Under the pieces are notes generated by a model. It worked only from the letters and a program-made list of their open reading frames with translations. It made no database searches and was not told the origin of the DNA. A stretch of 64,000 bases of DNA from Flavobacteriales bacterium (GTDB lineage Bacteria > Bacteroidota > Bacteroidia > Flavobacteriales > Flavobacteriaceae), in contig JAMOUV010000010.1 of assembly GCA_027067965.1 (NCBI GenBank), positions 434,001 to 498,000 on the forward strand, written 5' to 3'. A program made the translations under genes and the position numbers. Below, piece after piece: positions 8,367 through 18,073 of this stretch. Positions within the stretch are counted from its first letter, which is position 1; every line of letters begins with the position of its first letter.

Positions 8367-9572
8367 TCAGACTTTTTCCTTGATTTCTTTCACTGCGCGT
8401 GAAGCCAAATAAGATGAAATGAGCGCAATCAATATCAAACTACCGGCCACAATCAAGTAGTTGATTAATTTGAATTCGACCGGATAAACCAAATAGGTGC
8501 CCGGCACATTGATCCATCCGAAATGTTTTTGTAAATAAACCAAAAGAGTGCCCAATACCAAACCGATTCCGCCGCTTAACAGGATAAGCAAAGTGCCGTA
8601 ATGGAAAAATATTTTGCGTATGTCGCTAATATCCATTCCCAAGGCCGATAATACAAAACGATCTTTTTTCTTTTTTAAAATTAAAATGATGATACTTCCC
8701 ACGATATTAAAAACGGCTATAATTAAAAACAGCAAGCCCATCAAATAGGTAAAAGCATTCTCCAGATTAAGCATTTTCAATAATGCTTCGTTCAGTTCCA
8801 ATTTGTCTTTGATTTTTAAATAAGAGGGTAGGGCGCGGTTTAATTTTTCCTTGACGGATTTGATGTTTTCAGGTTCTTGAACGGTCAGATCGAGAAAAGA
8901 AACCATTTGGGGGCCGGTTTGAAGAATTTGTCGCCATTGGTCTGCCGGCACATAGACATATTTTTTTTCCACGTCGGGAGTCAGTTGGTAAACACCGGAA
9001 ATTACAAAGGGGCGCGTAATTAAATTTTCCTTGAAAAAAGTGCCGGAAGATTTGGCCGGAATAACCACATAGACCGGATTCTCCACATTATTGACATATA
9101 AAGAGAGTTTATCGGCAAGCATTTGTCCCGCCACCATATATGGGTATCCTTCACTCAACCATTGTCCGGTTAATAATATTTCGTCCGGATTCAGAATTCC
9201 GGTATAGGTACTATCCACGCCTCTTACCAATACAATGGTTTGTTTGCCACCGGCGCGAAGCAGGGCTTTTTCTTCAAGTACCGGTGCGGCTACCCGGATA
9301 TCTTCGGTTTGATAAATAATACGGCGAATGCTGTCATTGTATTCGAAGAATTTCCCGCTTGCAGGTACAATGCGGAGATCAGGATCGGTTTTGTCTATCA
9401 ATGATAAATTAAAACTTCTCAGCCCGGCAAATGCCGAAAGAATGACAAACAAGGCAGCCGTCGTCATGGCCACACCGACGGAAGCGATGGCGGTAATATA
9501 ATTGACCGCTTTGATGCTGTCGGTTCCTTTGGCAAAAAGGTAACGGCGTGCTATAAAAGAATTTACATTCAA
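8367..9572 (-). CDS. ABC transporter permease, FtsX/LolE-like
   Basis: 401 residues with the layout of the MacB/LolE permease family: one N-terminal membrane helix (about 25-50), a periplasmic domain (about 55-270), and three C-terminal helices (about 275-395) carrying the FtsX domain. There is no ATPase next to it, so the partner ATP-binding subunit is encoded elsewhere. Proteins of this kind pair with LolD-type ATPases and often move lipoproteins, but the substrate here cannot be told from sequence. It starts 11 bases after rbfA, so it is co-transcribed with that gene. Confidence 0.85.
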   Translation of the reverse strand: MNVNSFIARRYLFAKGTDSIKAVNYITAIASVGVAMTTAALFVILSAFAGLRSFNLSLIDKTDPDLRIVPASGKFFEYNDSIRRIIYQTEDIRVAAPVLEEKALLRAGGKQTIVLVRGVDSTYTGILNPDEILLTGQWLSEGYPYMVAGQMLADKLSLYVNNVENPVYVVIPAKSSGTFFKENLITRPFVISGVYQLTPDVEKKYVYVPADQWRQILQTGPQMVSFLDLTVQEPENIKSVKEKLNRALPSYLKIKDKLELNEALLKMLNLENAFTYLMGLLFLIIAVFNIVGSIIILILKKKKDRFVLSALGMDISDIRKIFFHYGTLLILLSGGIGLVLGTLLVYLQKHFGWINVPGTYLVYPVEFKLINYLIVAGSLILIALISSYLASRAVKEIKEKV

Positions 9573-9583
9573 GTAAAGTGTAT

Positions 9584-9958
9584 TTATTCGTCTTTATTCT
9601 TTTTTAAAGGATCATCTCCTTTTTTTAACGAGCGTTCGATGTTTTCGATATAATCCAATGTATCGTCGCGATAAAATTCCAAATCGGGCATTTTTCGTAA
9701 TTGATGCCTGACGCGCCGGGCAATTTCATGTTTTACCAGTTTGGCATTCTGCCGCAATGCACTGACCACTTCATCCGCTTTGTCGGAAGGAAAAACACTG
9801 ATATAAACTCGGGCTAATGTCAAATCGGGTGTGACGTAAGTTTTGGTCACACTGACAAGAAAATTTTTTATACCGGCTTTACGAATTTCGCCTTGTAATA
9901 CTTCGGCTAAGTCTTTTTGTAATATTTTGGCAATTCGTTTTTGTCTTTTAGTTTCCAT
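9584..9958 (-). CDS. rbfA: Ribosome-binding factor A
   Basis: 124 residues from the ATG at 9958; the reading frame is open for 32 codons upstream but those overlap ftsX and have no family match. RbfA is a small KH-type protein that binds the 30S subunit and helps mature the 16S rRNA 5' end, also needed at low temperature. The start RQKRIAKILQKDLAEVLQ and the core VTKTYVTPDLTLARVYISVF are characteristic. A short charged tail (KKGDDPLKKNKDE) ends the protein. It lies 13 bases after ftsX. Confidence 0.93.
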   Translation of the reverse strand: METKRQKRIAKILQKDLAEVLQGEIRKAGIKNFLVSVTKTYVTPDLTLARVYISVFPSDKADEVVSALRQNAKLVKHEIARRVRHQLRKMPDLEFYRDDTLDYIENIERSLKKGDDPLKKNKDE

Positions 9959-9971
9959 AAAAGTAATTTTT

Positions 9972-10847
9972 TTAATAATGAATATCATCCGCATGCATGC
10001 GCAATACCGAACGCGAAGCAAAAAAAGCGGTGGTGATGCTAATAAGAAATGCAAACAGAACCAAACCCGCCATAAGCAAGTAAAAATGCGATTGATGAAG
10101 AATTAATCGAAAAGCGGGAAAATAAGAACGTAATTTCCAAGCAATCAACAGGATAACCGCTACTGCGGCCAATCCGGCCAGAAATCCTAAAATGGAGTAG
10201 GAAATTAAGTAGGGACGCATGATAAATCCTTCGGGCGCACCGACCAATTGCATGGTCTTAATTACATGGCGTTTGTTGTAAATGCTTAGCCGTACCGTAT
10301 TTCGAACGGTATAATAGATAATGACCAAAAGAATCAAACTGAAAATTAATAAGAAAGTGCCTATTTTTTTGACATTCCGGTTGAGTACGCTCAGAATGGT
10401 TTTTTCATATACCACGTCGTCCACGTATTTGTTTTGTAATAATTTGTCTCGAAAATCGCTGAAAATCCGGTCGTTTACATATTTTCCGTGCAGATGGATT
10501 TCCACATTATCTTGGAGCGGATTTTCTCCCAAAACGGCGATGAAATCGTCGCCGAGAATTTCTTTGGCTCTTTCGGCGGCCTTTTCTTTGGAAATAAACA
10601 CAACGCTTTTGACCAAGGTATCGTTTTTGAGCCGTTTTTCAATTAATTTAATTTCCGCCCGCGGTGTTTTGTCTTTAAAATATACCGTCAGGGTAATTTG
10701 TTCCTTGAAATAATTGTTCAAATACCCGGCGTTGAGCACCAATAAACCGAAAATACCCAAAAGTAAAAACATTAAAAACAAACTGATAAATAATGAAACG
10801 AACAATCTGTTTTTCTTTCGGGTATAATATTGTTTTTCTATGCTCAT
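9972..10847 (-). CDS. ftsX: Cell division protein FtsX
   Basis: 291 residues. One membrane helix near the N-terminus (about 17-42) is followed by an extracellular domain (about 50-160) and three helices at the C-terminus (about 165-285), the standard FtsX layout. FtsX pairs with the ATPase FtsE and couples division to peptidoglycan hydrolase activation. No ftsE lies in this window, which is common in Bacteroidota, where ftsX is often alone. The predicted periplasmic domain begins ITLTVYFKDKTPRAEIKLIE, a typical FtsX stretch. It lies 8 bases after cysS and 13 bases before rbfA, so the order folE-cysS-ftsX-rbfA-permease forms one operon. Confidence 0.92.
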   Translation of the reverse strand: MSIEKQYYTRKKNRLFVSLFISLFLMFLLLGIFGLLVLNAGYLNNYFKEQITLTVYFKDKTPRAEIKLIEKRLKNDTLVKSVVFISKEKAAERAKEILGDDFIAVLGENPLQDNVEIHLHGKYVNDRIFSDFRDKLLQNKYVDDVVYEKTILSVLNRNVKKIGTFLLIFSLILLVIIYYTVRNTVRLSIYNKRHVIKTMQLVGAPEGFIMRPYLISYSILGFLAGLAAVAVILLIAWKLRSYFPAFRLILHQSHFYLLMAGLVLFAFLISITTAFFASRSVLRMHADDIHY

Positions 10848-10855
10848 TTGGTTTT

Positions 10856-12340
10856 TTATACTATTTCGTAGGTTGTGCCGTCTTTTCCATCTTTCAATTG
10901 TATTCCGATAGCGGCCAATTCGTCTCTTATTTTATCGGCCAATTCCCAGTTTTTTTGTTGGCGTGCCCGGTTACGTAAATCTATTAAAATTTTCAATACA
11001 TGGTCCAGGTTTCGATTTCCGGCACATTCGTCTCGATTTTCGGGCAAGCCCAAAATTTCGAACATAAAATCTTCGAAAGTTTGTTTAAGTAATTGCTTGC
11101 TCTCGGGAGCCAGGCCGCCTTCGCCCGCACTCATTTTGTTGATGGCTTTGGCTCCTTCGAAAAGACGGGCAACGGTAACCGGCGTATTAAAGTCGTCGTT
11201 CATGGCTTCGTATAAACCGTCGCGCCATTTTTGTACGTCAAATCCCTCCGATTCCGTTTCCGGGATATCTTTTATTTTGTCATATGCTTCCCATAGCCGG
11301 CGCAGACCTTTTTCGGCCGATTCCAATGCTTCTTCCGATAAGTCCAACACATTGCGGTATTGGGCCATTAAAAAGAAAAAGCGTACTACCGCCGGGGAAT
11401 AAGGTTTTTTCAACTTATCGTTATTTCCCGAAAAAATTTCTTCGGGCAAAATGGTGTTTCCGGTGGATTTGGACATTTTTTTACCGTTCATTGTGAGCAT
11501 GTTAGCATGCATCCAGTAGCGTACCGGGTCTTTTCCGCTTAGGGCTTTGCCTTGGGCAATTTCGCATTCGTGATGCGGAAATTTCAAATCCATACCGCCG
11601 CCGTGAATATCGAATTGTTCGCCGAGATATTTGGTGCTCATCACGGTACATTCCAAATGCCATCCCGGAAATCCTTCACCCCAGGGCGAAGGCCATCGCA
11701 TGATATGTTTGGGTTTGGCTTTTTTCCATAATGCGAAGTCCTGCGGATTGCGTTTTTCGTCTTGGCCTTCCAAGTCGCGCGTGTTGGCAATTAATTCTTC
11801 GATTTTTCGTCCGCTGAGTTTTCCGTAGCGGTCCACTTCCTTGTTATATTTAATAACATCGAAATAAACCGATCCGTTTACTTCATAGGCCAAACCTTTG
11901 GTTAGAATTTCCTTGGTGGCTTCGATTTGTTCGATAATGTGACCGGTGGCCGTAGGTTCGATGCTGGGTGGAAGATTGTTGATTTTATCCAATATGCGAT
12001 GAAAATCCACGGTATATTTTTGAACGATTTCCATCGGTTCGATTTTTTCCAAACGGGCTTTTTTCGAAATTTTATCTTCATCACTATCGTCTTCCAAATG
12101 TCCGGCATCGGTAATGTTACGGACGTAGCGCACTTTGAATCCCAAGTGTTTGAGGTAGCGGTAAATCACATCGAAAGAAACGAATGTTCTTACGTTTCCC
12201 AAATGCACATGGCTATATACCGTGGGACCGCATACATACATTCCTACATGTCCGGGTACCAAGGGAGTAAAAGGTTCTTTTTGTCCGGTAAGGGAATTGA
12301 AAATTTTCAGGTCCTTTCTATAATCTTCCGCTTTTTTCAT
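10856..12340 (-). CDS. cysS: Cysteinyl-tRNA synthetase
   Basis: About 494 residues from the ATG at 12340; a TTG three codons earlier is also possible but less likely. Class I synthetase for tRNA-Cys. The signature [19 protein letters not shown] holds the first zinc Cys and the HIGH-like HLGN. Further zinc ligands are in WHLECTVMS and [16 protein letters not shown] supplies the KMSKS loop. The C-terminal helical domain ends with a short extension ([21 protein letters not shown]) as in most bacterial CysS. It begins 15 bases after the stop of folE and is co-transcribed with it. Confidence 0.97.
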   Translation of the reverse strand: MKKAEDYRKDLKIFNSLTGQKEPFTPLVPGHVGMYVCGPTVYSHVHLGNVRTFVSFDVIYRYLKHLGFKVRYVRNITDAGHLEDDSDEDKISKKARLEKIEPMEIVQKYTVDFHRILDKINNLPPSIEPTATGHIIEQIEATKEILTKGLAYEVNGSVYFDVIKYNKEVDRYGKLSGRKIEELIANTRDLEGQDEKRNPQDFALWKKAKPKHIMRWPSPWGEGFPGWHLECTVMSTKYLGEQFDIHGGGMDLKFPHHECEIAQGKALSGKDPVRYWMHANMLTMNGKKMSKSTGNTILPEEIFSGNNDKLKKPYSPAVVRFFFLMAQYRNVLDLSEEALESAEKGLRRLWEAYDKIKDIPETESEGFDVQKWRDGLYEAMNDDFNTPVTVARLFEGAKAINKMSAGEGGLAPESKQLLKQTFEDFMFEILGLPENRDECAGNRNLDHVLKILIDLRNRARQQKNWELADKIRDELAAIGIQLKDGKDGTTYEIV

Positions 12341-12355
12341 GAAGTCCAAATCAAT

Positions 12356-13033
12356 TTATTTCAAAAATTCCGATTTCATATTAATATAATTCAAAAATTC
12401 CTTGCGTACTTCGGGGTCTTCTTTGAATTTTCCTCCGAATTCCGCCGTAATGGTCGAACTTTCCGGATGTTGCACGCCACGGGAATTGACACACAAATGC
12501 TTGGCATCGATTACGCAAGCCACGTCTTCGGTTTTTAGAGTGGCCTTGAGAAATTGCACAATCTGCCGGGTTAAGCGTTCTTGTACTTGAGGGCGGCGTG
12601 AAAAATAATCGACAATGCGGTTGAGTTTGGATAATCCGACCACCCGGCCGTTGGAAATATAGGCCACATGAGCAAAACCTACAATCGGCAAGAGATGATG
12701 TTCGCATGTGGAAAAGACACGAATGTTTTTTTCCACCAACATTTCTCCGTAATTATATTTGTTTTCGAAAGTGGACATACTGGGCATGTTTTCCGGCAGC
12801 AGCCCGCGAAAAGTTTCTTTCACGTACATTTTGGCTACGCGTCTCGGTGTGCCGCAAATGCTGTCGTCGGTCACATCTAATCCCAATATGGTGAGAATTT
12901 TTTCGATATGGTGACTTATCCGGTCTATTTTTTCCTCCGGTGAAAGTTCAAAAGCGTCATCTCTCAACGGATAGTGTACGCTTCCTATGTGATTATCACC
13001 AATTTCATCAATCTTTTTATCATTACATGCCAT
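12356..13033 (-). CDS. folE: GTP cyclohydrolase I
   Basis: 225 residues from the ATG at 13033; an earlier start 11 codons upstream would overlap the promoter box. Converts GTP to dihydroneopterin triphosphate, the first step of tetrahydrofolate synthesis. Zinc ligands Cys110, His113 and Cys181 are present in STCEHHLLPI and KHLCVNSRG. The C-terminal core (GLSKLNRIVDYFSRRPQVQERL, HPESSTITAEFGG) is standard. It is the first gene of the leftward operon with cysS, ftsX, rbfA and a permease. The link to purine synthesis next door is only that GTP is its substrate. Confidence 0.96.
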   Translation of the reverse strand: MACNDKKIDEIGDNHIGSVHYPLRDDAFELSPEEKIDRISHHIEKILTILGLDVTDDSICGTPRRVAKMYVKETFRGLLPENMPSMSTFENKYNYGEMLVEKNIRVFSTCEHHLLPIVGFAHVAYISNGRVVGLSKLNRIVDYFSRRPQVQERLTRQIVQFLKATLKTEDVACVIDAKHLCVNSRGVQHPESSTITAEFGGKFKEDPEVRKEFLNYINMKSEFLK

Positions 13034-13316
13034 AATAAATCGTTTGTTCAAAAAGCAAAGATACATATAAGTTGGGAAAAAGAAGGTCGTTAAATTCCTT
13101 GGGTTATTACATGGCTAAAAGATGAAAGCCGACGGGGAATCTGTCTTTTATCATGAGCATAATAAAAGGAAATAAAATGAGAGATGGAAACAATCCGATA
13201 TATAAATTATCACTGAAATTGTTTAAAAAACAATGAAAACTTTTACCCGAAAAAAATCATTTTTCAGCTGTTAAATCATTAACTTGCCTTGTGTAAATTC
13301 TTAAACAAATAGAACT
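13034..13316. promoter_or_regulatory. Divergent folE / purA promoter region
   Basis: A perfect minus-strand -7 box TATCTTTG (13056-13063) lies 22 bases before the folE start; no TTG is found at the usual -33 distance. For purA, only a weak candidate (TAACTTGC near 13280) is visible. A short stem ATTGTTT-AAA-AAACAAT lies at 13218-13234 in the purA leader. No RNA switch of a known class was recognised. The rest is AT-rich with no reading frame of note. Confidence 0.5.
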
Positions 13317-14588
13317 ATGGTCGATGCATTATTAGGATTACAATGGGGCGATGAAGGCAAAGGTAAAATTGTGGATGTATTGGCTGAAAATTACGATATC
13401 ATTGCCAGGTTTCAAGGCGGTGCAAATGCCGGACATACTATTGTTTTTAACGGAGAAAAATATGTATTACACACTATTCCTTCGGGAATTTTTCACGAAA
13501 AAATATTTAATGTGGTGGGAAACGGTGTGGTGGTCGATCCGGTGAGTTTAAAAAAAGAATTGGATGGGATGAAAAATAATCCTATCGACTTTAAAAAACG
13601 TCTTCTTATTTCCCGGAAAGCGCATGTTACTTTACCCACTCATCGTTTGTTGGACGCGGCTTCGGAAACCGCCAAGGGCAAAGCAAAAATCGGTTCTACA
13701 CTAAAAGGAATAGGTCCCACTTACATGGATAAAGCGGGGCGGAACGGTTTTCGTGTCGGTGATTTCGAATTGCCCGGTTGGAAAGAAAAATACCGCTTTT
13801 TGGTAGATAAACATTTAAAATTATTGCATTGTATCGATGTGGATATTCAATTCGATTTAAAAGAATTGGAAGAAGAGTTTTTTGATGCCGTAGATACCTT
13901 AAAAACTTTGCCGTTTATTGACGGGGAACGATATCTGAAGGAAACATTGGCAAGCGGAAAAAAAATCTTGGCCGAAGGAGCACAAGGCACCCTGCTGGAT
14001 ATAAATTTCGGTACTTATCCTTATGTGACCTCTTCTACTACCATTGCTGCAGGTGTGAGTGTAGGTTTAGGCATTCCTCCCACACATATCGGAAAGATTT
14101 ACGGCGTTTTTAAGGCCTATACCACCAGGGTGGGAAGCGGACCGTTTCCTACGGAACTTTTTGATGATAATGGCGCAAGGATGGCAAAAATCGGCCATGA
14201 ATTCGGTGCCACCACGGGCCGGCCTCGACGTTGCGGGTGGTTGGACTTGGTTGCGTTGAAATATGCCGTCGAAATAAACGGCGTTACGGAATTGATGATG
14301 ATGAAAAGTGATGTATTATCGGGATTTAACGAAATCAAAGCCGCTACTTCTTACCGCTATATGGGCAATGAAATCGATTATTTTCCTTTTAGTATAGAGA
14401 AAAAATTTGTTTCACCTGTTTATACGACATTCAAATCTTGGGGCGAAGATCTTCGACACATAACGGATAAGGAATCGCTTCCCGAAGCATTGGAAACATA
14501 TATCCGGTTTATAGAAAATTATACGGGTGTACCCGTTTCGATTGTTTCGGTAGGGCCCGGACGGGAACAAACGATTTTCAGGAATTGA
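13317..14588 (+). CDS. purA: Adenylosuccinate synthetase
   Basis: 423 residues. Joins IMP and aspartate with GTP to give adenylosuccinate, the first committed step to AMP. The start VDALLGLQWGDEGKGK carries the GTP-binding loop with the catalytic Asp and is followed by FQGGANAGHTIVF. Switch and base-specific regions AQGTLLDINFGTYPYVTSS and TTGRPRRCGWLD are intact. It is convergent with purB, 16 bases apart, so the two consecutive enzymes of AMP synthesis face each other. It is the only rightward gene of the purine cluster and must have its own promoter. Confidence 0.98.
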   Translation: MVDALLGLQWGDEGKGKIVDVLAENYDIIARFQGGANAGHTIVFNGEKYVLHTIPSGIFHEKIFNVVGNGVVVDPVSLKKELDGMKNNPIDFKKRLLISRKAHVTLPTHRLLDAASETAKGKAKIGSTLKGIGPTYMDKAGRNGFRVGDFELPGWKEKYRFLVDKHLKLLHCIDVDIQFDLKELEEEFFDAVDTLKTLPFIDGERYLKETLASGKKILAEGAQGTLLDINFGTYPYVTSSTTIAAGVSVGLGIPPTHIGKIYGVFKAYTTRVGSGPFPTELFDDNGARMAKIGHEFGATTGRPRRCGWLDLVALKYAVEINGVTELMMMKSDVLSGFNEIKAATSYRYMGNEIDYFPFSIEKKFVSPVYTTFKSWGEDLRHITDKESLPEALETYIRFIENYTGVPVSIVSVGPGREQTIFRN

Positions 14589-14604
14589 AATTAAAAATTG
14601 TTTT

Positions 14605-15939
14605 CTAAATCCCGGTGTAGTTATGCGGTGTAATTTGTCGCAATTCTTTTTTGACAGAATCGGGAATATCCAATTTGTCTATAAATTCCCATAGGGAATC
14701 ACGGGTAATAACCGAATTTGTTCTGGTCAGCTCCTTCAATGTTTCGTAAGGATTCGGATAGTTTTCTCTTCGCAAAACCGTTTGAATGGCTTCGGCAACC
14801 ACCGCCCAATTGTCTTCCAAATCCTTATCGATGGCTTCCTTGTTGAGCAGTAGTTTGTTCAGCCCCTTTAAGGTAGATGAAAATCCAATTAGTGTATGGG
14901 CAAAAGGTACGCCAATATTTCGGGTAACGGTGCTGTCTGTCAAGTCACGTTGCAGGCGCGAAACAGGTAACTTTCCTGCTAAATGACTAAACATGGCATT
15001 GGCAATACCCAGATTTCCTTCGCTGTTTTCAAAATCTATCGGGTTGACTTTATGAGGCATGGCTGAGGAACCCACTTCGCCTTTTTTTATTTTTTGTTTG
15101 AAGTAATTCATCGAAATATAAGTCCAAAAATCGCGGTTCATATCGATGAGTATGGTATTGATGCGTTTCATCGCGTCAAACAAAGCGGCTAAATGGTCGT
15201 AATGTTCGATTTGCGTAGTGGGAAACGAGTGATGCAGTCCTAAAATATGCTCGACAAAATGCTTGCCAAAAGCTTTCCAATTTTTTTGCGGATAAGCCAA
15301 ATGATGCGCATTGAAATTACCGGTGGCGCCCCCGAATTTAGCGGCATAAGGTACTTGGTACAATAGTTTGAGTTGTTGTTCCAAGCGTTCCGTAAACACG
15401 GTGATTTCCTTGCCCAAACGGGTAGGAGAGGCGGGTTGTCCGTGGGTGCGTGCCAACATCGGGATATTTCTCCATTCAAAAGATAACTCTTTGAGTTTGT
15501 CGATGAGTTTTTGAAGTTCCATCCGGTAAACTTTCATCGCATCTTTTAACGATAACGGAACAGCCGTGTTGTTGATATCTTGCGAAGTCAAGCCGAAATG
15601 GATAAATTCTTTATAGGCGGACAAACCCAGTTCGTCAAATTTTTGTTTGACAAAATATTCTACGGCTTTTACATCGTGATTGGTTACTTTTTCTATTTCC
15701 TTGACGGCTTTGGCATCTTCCAAACTGAAATTGTTATAGATATTTCGCAGTGCTTCAAATTTTTGCTTGTCAAAATTTTTCAGTTGCGGAAGCGGTATTT
15801 CACACAAAGCGATAAAATATTCTATTTCGACCAAAACGCGGTATTTTATCAAAGCGTATTCGGAAAAATATTCCGCTAAGATTTCTACTTTGTTGCGGTA
15901 GCGCCCGTCGACGGGTGATATGGCGGTTAGTGGGTTCAT
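14605..15939 (-). CDS. purB: Adenylosuccinate lyase
   Basis: 444 residues, fumarase/aspartase superfamily. Acts twice in purine synthesis: on SAICAR (giving AICAR) and on adenylosuccinate (giving AMP). The superfamily signature GSSAMPHKVNP with the catalytic Ser is present, preceded by the ARTHGQPASPTRLGKE substrate loop. The protein follows the E. coli-type PurB pattern (HFGLTSQDINNTAVPLSL, then EHYDHLAALFDAMKRINTI) rather than the shorter B. subtilis type. Upstream (right) lie two perfect palindromes before purF. Its neighbour across the convergent gap is purA. Confidence 0.97.
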   Translation of the reverse strand: MNPLTAISPVDGRYRNKVEILAEYFSEYALIKYRVLVEIEYFIALCEIPLPQLKNFDKQKFEALRNIYNNFSLEDAKAVKEIEKVTNHDVKAVEYFVKQKFDELGLSAYKEFIHFGLTSQDINNTAVPLSLKDAMKVYRMELQKLIDKLKELSFEWRNIPMLARTHGQPASPTRLGKEITVFTERLEQQLKLLYQVPYAAKFGGATGNFNAHHLAYPQKNWKAFGKHFVEHILGLHHSFPTTQIEHYDHLAALFDAMKRINTILIDMNRDFWTYISMNYFKQKIKKGEVGSSAMPHKVNPIDFENSEGNLGIANAMFSHLAGKLPVSRLQRDLTDSTVTRNIGVPFAHTLIGFSSTLKGLNKLLLNKEAIDKDLEDNWAVVAEAIQTVLRRENYPNPYETLKELTRTNSVITRDSLWEFIDKLDIPDSVKKELRQITPHNYTGI

Positions 15940-15956
15940 AGGATTAACGATTTCAG

Positions 15957-16082
15957 TCCCGATAGCTATCGGGATATATTATTTATTATTCGTAGATACA
16001 CAATGCATTGTGTATCTACAATATCAATGATTAATATGTAAATTTATAAAATCTTCGTAATTCATTCGTGTATTCGTGGCAT
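15957..16082. repeat. Two perfect palindromes between purF and purB
   Basis: TCCCGATAGCTATCGGGA (15957-15974) is an 18-bp perfect palindrome of a kind common in Bacteroidota intergenic DNA. At 15992-16019 is a 28-bp perfect palindrome with half GTAGATACACAATG; a close relative (half GTAGAGACGCAATG) lies between purQ and purL. Either could form a cruciform or an RNA stem and may end or attenuate purF transcription before purB. The short remainder includes an ATTCGTG/ATTCGTGGC repeat. Confidence 0.85.
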
Positions 16083-17507
16083 TTATTCTTGTTTTCTATC
16101 CTCTTCAATATCTTCCAAAATCTTCTCTACATCCGGTGTGGGATAATTTCCGGTAAAACAGGCATCACAAATCGATACTTTGTTAAAAACTTCCGGCAGT
16201 TCGGCTAAATCGAAATAAAACAAAGCATCGGCACCAATGTATTCTTTGATTTCGTCCACGTTCATTTTATTGGCAATCAGTTCGGTTTTGACAGACATAT
16301 CAATACCGTACACACAAGGATGCTTTACAGGCGGTGCGGCAGACACAAAATAGACTTCTTTGGCACCGGCATGTCTTAGAAGTTCAACAATGTGTTTTGA
16401 GGTTGTTCCTCGTACAATACTATCATCCACCACTGCTACTTTTTTTCCATTAATGGTTTTCTTTATAGGATTAAGTTTTTTATTTACCATATCTTCCCGC
16501 TCGCTTTGCTTGGGTGCGATAAAACTCCGCCCGATATAATTGCTTTTCACCAAGCCCCGATGATGAGGTACTCCTAATGCTTCCGCCAATCCCGATGCGG
16601 CAAAATATCCCGATGAAGGCACATCAATAATGATATCGGGTTGGATATTTTTTTCAATAAATTGTTTAGCGATGGATCTGCCCAAACGGACTCTTTTTCC
16701 CGCCACATTGCTTTCGTAGAAAATACTGTCTTCGCGGGCAAAATACATATATTCGAATACACAAAAATGTTGTTTTTCGCGGTGTCCGATAGTCGAATGT
16801 ACTTGTTGTTGTTCATCGATATATACGATTTCACCGGGTTGCAAATCACGGATAACTTCGTAGCCCAAATGGTCAAAGGTAATATTTTCGGAAGCAAAGC
16901 CATAACTAATACCGTTTTCGGTTTCTTTCTTGCCCAAAATTAATGGCCGGATGCCATAAGGGTCCATAAACGCCAAAAGACCGTGATTGGCAATAATTCC
17001 AATTACCGCATAAGCACCTTCCACTTTCCTTTGGGTAATTTTTACGGCATCGAAAATATCTTTCACGGAAAGGTTTTTGAGATCCTTATTCTTAAGTTCT
17101 GCGGCAAAGGTGTAAAGTAAAATTTCCAAATCATTAGTGGAAGTAGGCAAAACATGATAGTCTTCATATAATACCCTATTCATTTCTTTAAAATTGGTCA
17201 CATTGCCATTATGTACCATCGCAATACCATAAGGATAATTAGTGGAAATGGGTTGGGCATTTTGAATTGTATCCGTGCCGTGTGTGGTATATCGGACATG
17301 TCCTATTCCTATATTTCCCTTAAGCCGTTCGTAGTGTTTTTCGTTGAAAACTTCCGATACCAATCCCTTACCCTTTTTGGTATGAAACATTTTGTCGAAA
17401 GTGATAATTCCGGCACTATCTTGGCCGCGATGTTGTAGCGTTAGCAATCCGTAAATCAGATCCGCTACTACTTTTTGAGTTCCTGTGATACCTATTATTC
17501 CGCACAT
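16083..17507 (-). CDS. purF: Amidophosphoribosyltransferase, Fe-S type
   Basis: 474 residues. First step of purine synthesis: PRPP plus glutamine gives 5-phosphoribosylamine. The N-terminal Ntn glutaminase begins MCGIIGI, so Cys2 becomes the nucleophile once Met is removed. No propeptide is present, unlike the B. subtilis enzyme. The PRPP loop is VVDDSIVRGTT at about 359-369. Cys249, Cys398, Cys447 and Cys450 (the last two in CDACFTGNYPT) sit where the B. subtilis enzyme binds its 4Fe-4S cluster, so this is the oxygen-sensitive iron-sulfur form. The start codon lies 4 bases after the left arm of element B, leaving no room for a ribosome binding site outside the repeat. Confidence 0.97.
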   Translation of the reverse strand: MCGIIGITGTQKVVADLIYGLLTLQHRGQDSAGIITFDKMFHTKKGKGLVSEVFNEKHYERLKGNIGIGHVRYTTHGTDTIQNAQPISTNYPYGIAMVHNGNVTNFKEMNRVLYEDYHVLPTSTNDLEILLYTFAAELKNKDLKNLSVKDIFDAVKITQRKVEGAYAVIGIIANHGLLAFMDPYGIRPLILGKKETENGISYGFASENITFDHLGYEVIRDLQPGEIVYIDEQQQVHSTIGHREKQHFCVFEYMYFAREDSIFYESNVAGKRVRLGRSIAKQFIEKNIQPDIIIDVPSSGYFAASGLAEALGVPHHRGLVKSNYIGRSFIAPKQSEREDMVNKKLNPIKKTINGKKVAVVDDSIVRGTTSKHIVELLRHAGAKEVYFVSAAPPVKHPCVYGIDMSVKTELIANKMNVDEIKEYIGADALFYFDLAELPEVFNKVSICDACFTGNYPTPDVEKILEDIEEDRKQE

Positions 17508-17511
17508 ATTT

Positions 17512-18073
17512 TTAGTTAATAGTTGATAGTTAATAGTTGATAGTCGTTAGTATTTTGTGAATTTTTCCGGATTGATTATCATTGAGTTTAACATTTTCTT
17601 TATCTCTAAATAATCGGTAATCAAATTGTTAAAAGTTGCTTCATCGATATACTGGCAATCTTTTGCATAAAAGAGCCAATTTTCCGTTTCGTATTCTTCT
17701 CCTAATGCATCGGTTAATTTAGACACAAAATGTTTGGGATACTTTCTTTTTGACCAAGCTTCTGCAATATTAGCAGTAATAGATCTTGATGAACGGCGAA
17801 TTTGATCCGTTAAAGAATATTGTTCTTCCTTTGGAAAAGTTTTACTCATTTCAAAAATTCTCATCGCTAATGAAAAGGCCTTTTGATATACAATCAATTC
17901 CTTAAAATCGTTTATAAATGCCATATCTTTTTATGTTTTTTAACTTATAAAAATCCACCTCTTACAAAACAAATACTATTGACTAGTTCACGAAGTGAAC
18001 ACTATCAACTATCAACTGGGAGCGAAGCGACACTACCGACTGGTTCACGAAGTGAACACTATCAACTACCTAC
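17512..18073. repeat. IVP element B: four-helix gene between inverted heptad arms
   Basis: The left arm (17512-17553) is TAGTTGA/TAGTTAA heptads. The right side (17976-18073) holds the complementary TCAACTA heptads, interrupted by two copies of a 31-bp direct repeat (17981-18011 and 18038-18068, one mismatch), each with the hairpin GTTCACGAAGTGAAC. A GGGAGCGAAGCGACAC segment links them. The right arm overlaps the last codons and stop of purN, and the left arm ends 4 bases from the purF start codon. Confidence 0.75.
17547..17924 (-). CDS. Four-helix-bundle protein (IVP/S23-like)
   Basis: 125 residues, all helical. The family motif is present as QIRRSSRSITANIAEAWSKR at about 41-60, followed by the usual third and fourth helices (KLTDALGEEYETENWL; FNNLITDYLEIKKMLNSMI). 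The tail NPEKFTKY is encoded at the edge of the left heptad arm. It reads leftward like purN and purF on either side and should be part of their transcript. No RNA gene or reverse transcriptase is nearby, so neither the rRNA setting nor the retroelement setting of the family applies. Confidence 0.88.
   Translation of the reverse strand: MAFINDFKELIVYQKAFSLAMRIFEMSKTFPKEEQYSLTDQIRRSSRSITANIAEAWSKRKYPKHFVSKLTDALGEEYETENWLFYAKDCQYIDEATFNNLITDYLEIKKMLNSMIINPEKFTKY

Noticed and set aside
9584-10054. Longer rbfA start at 10054
   Set aside because: The 32 added residues overlap ftsX and do not resemble RbfA.
13034-13316. Purine-type riboswitch ahead of purA
   Set aside because: I see no three-way junction with the conserved loop bases of that class; only a weak 7-bp stem.
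17512-18073. CRISPR-like array
   Set aside because: Units are 7 bases long, degenerate and without spacers of regular size; the 31-bp unit occurs only twice. No cas gene.
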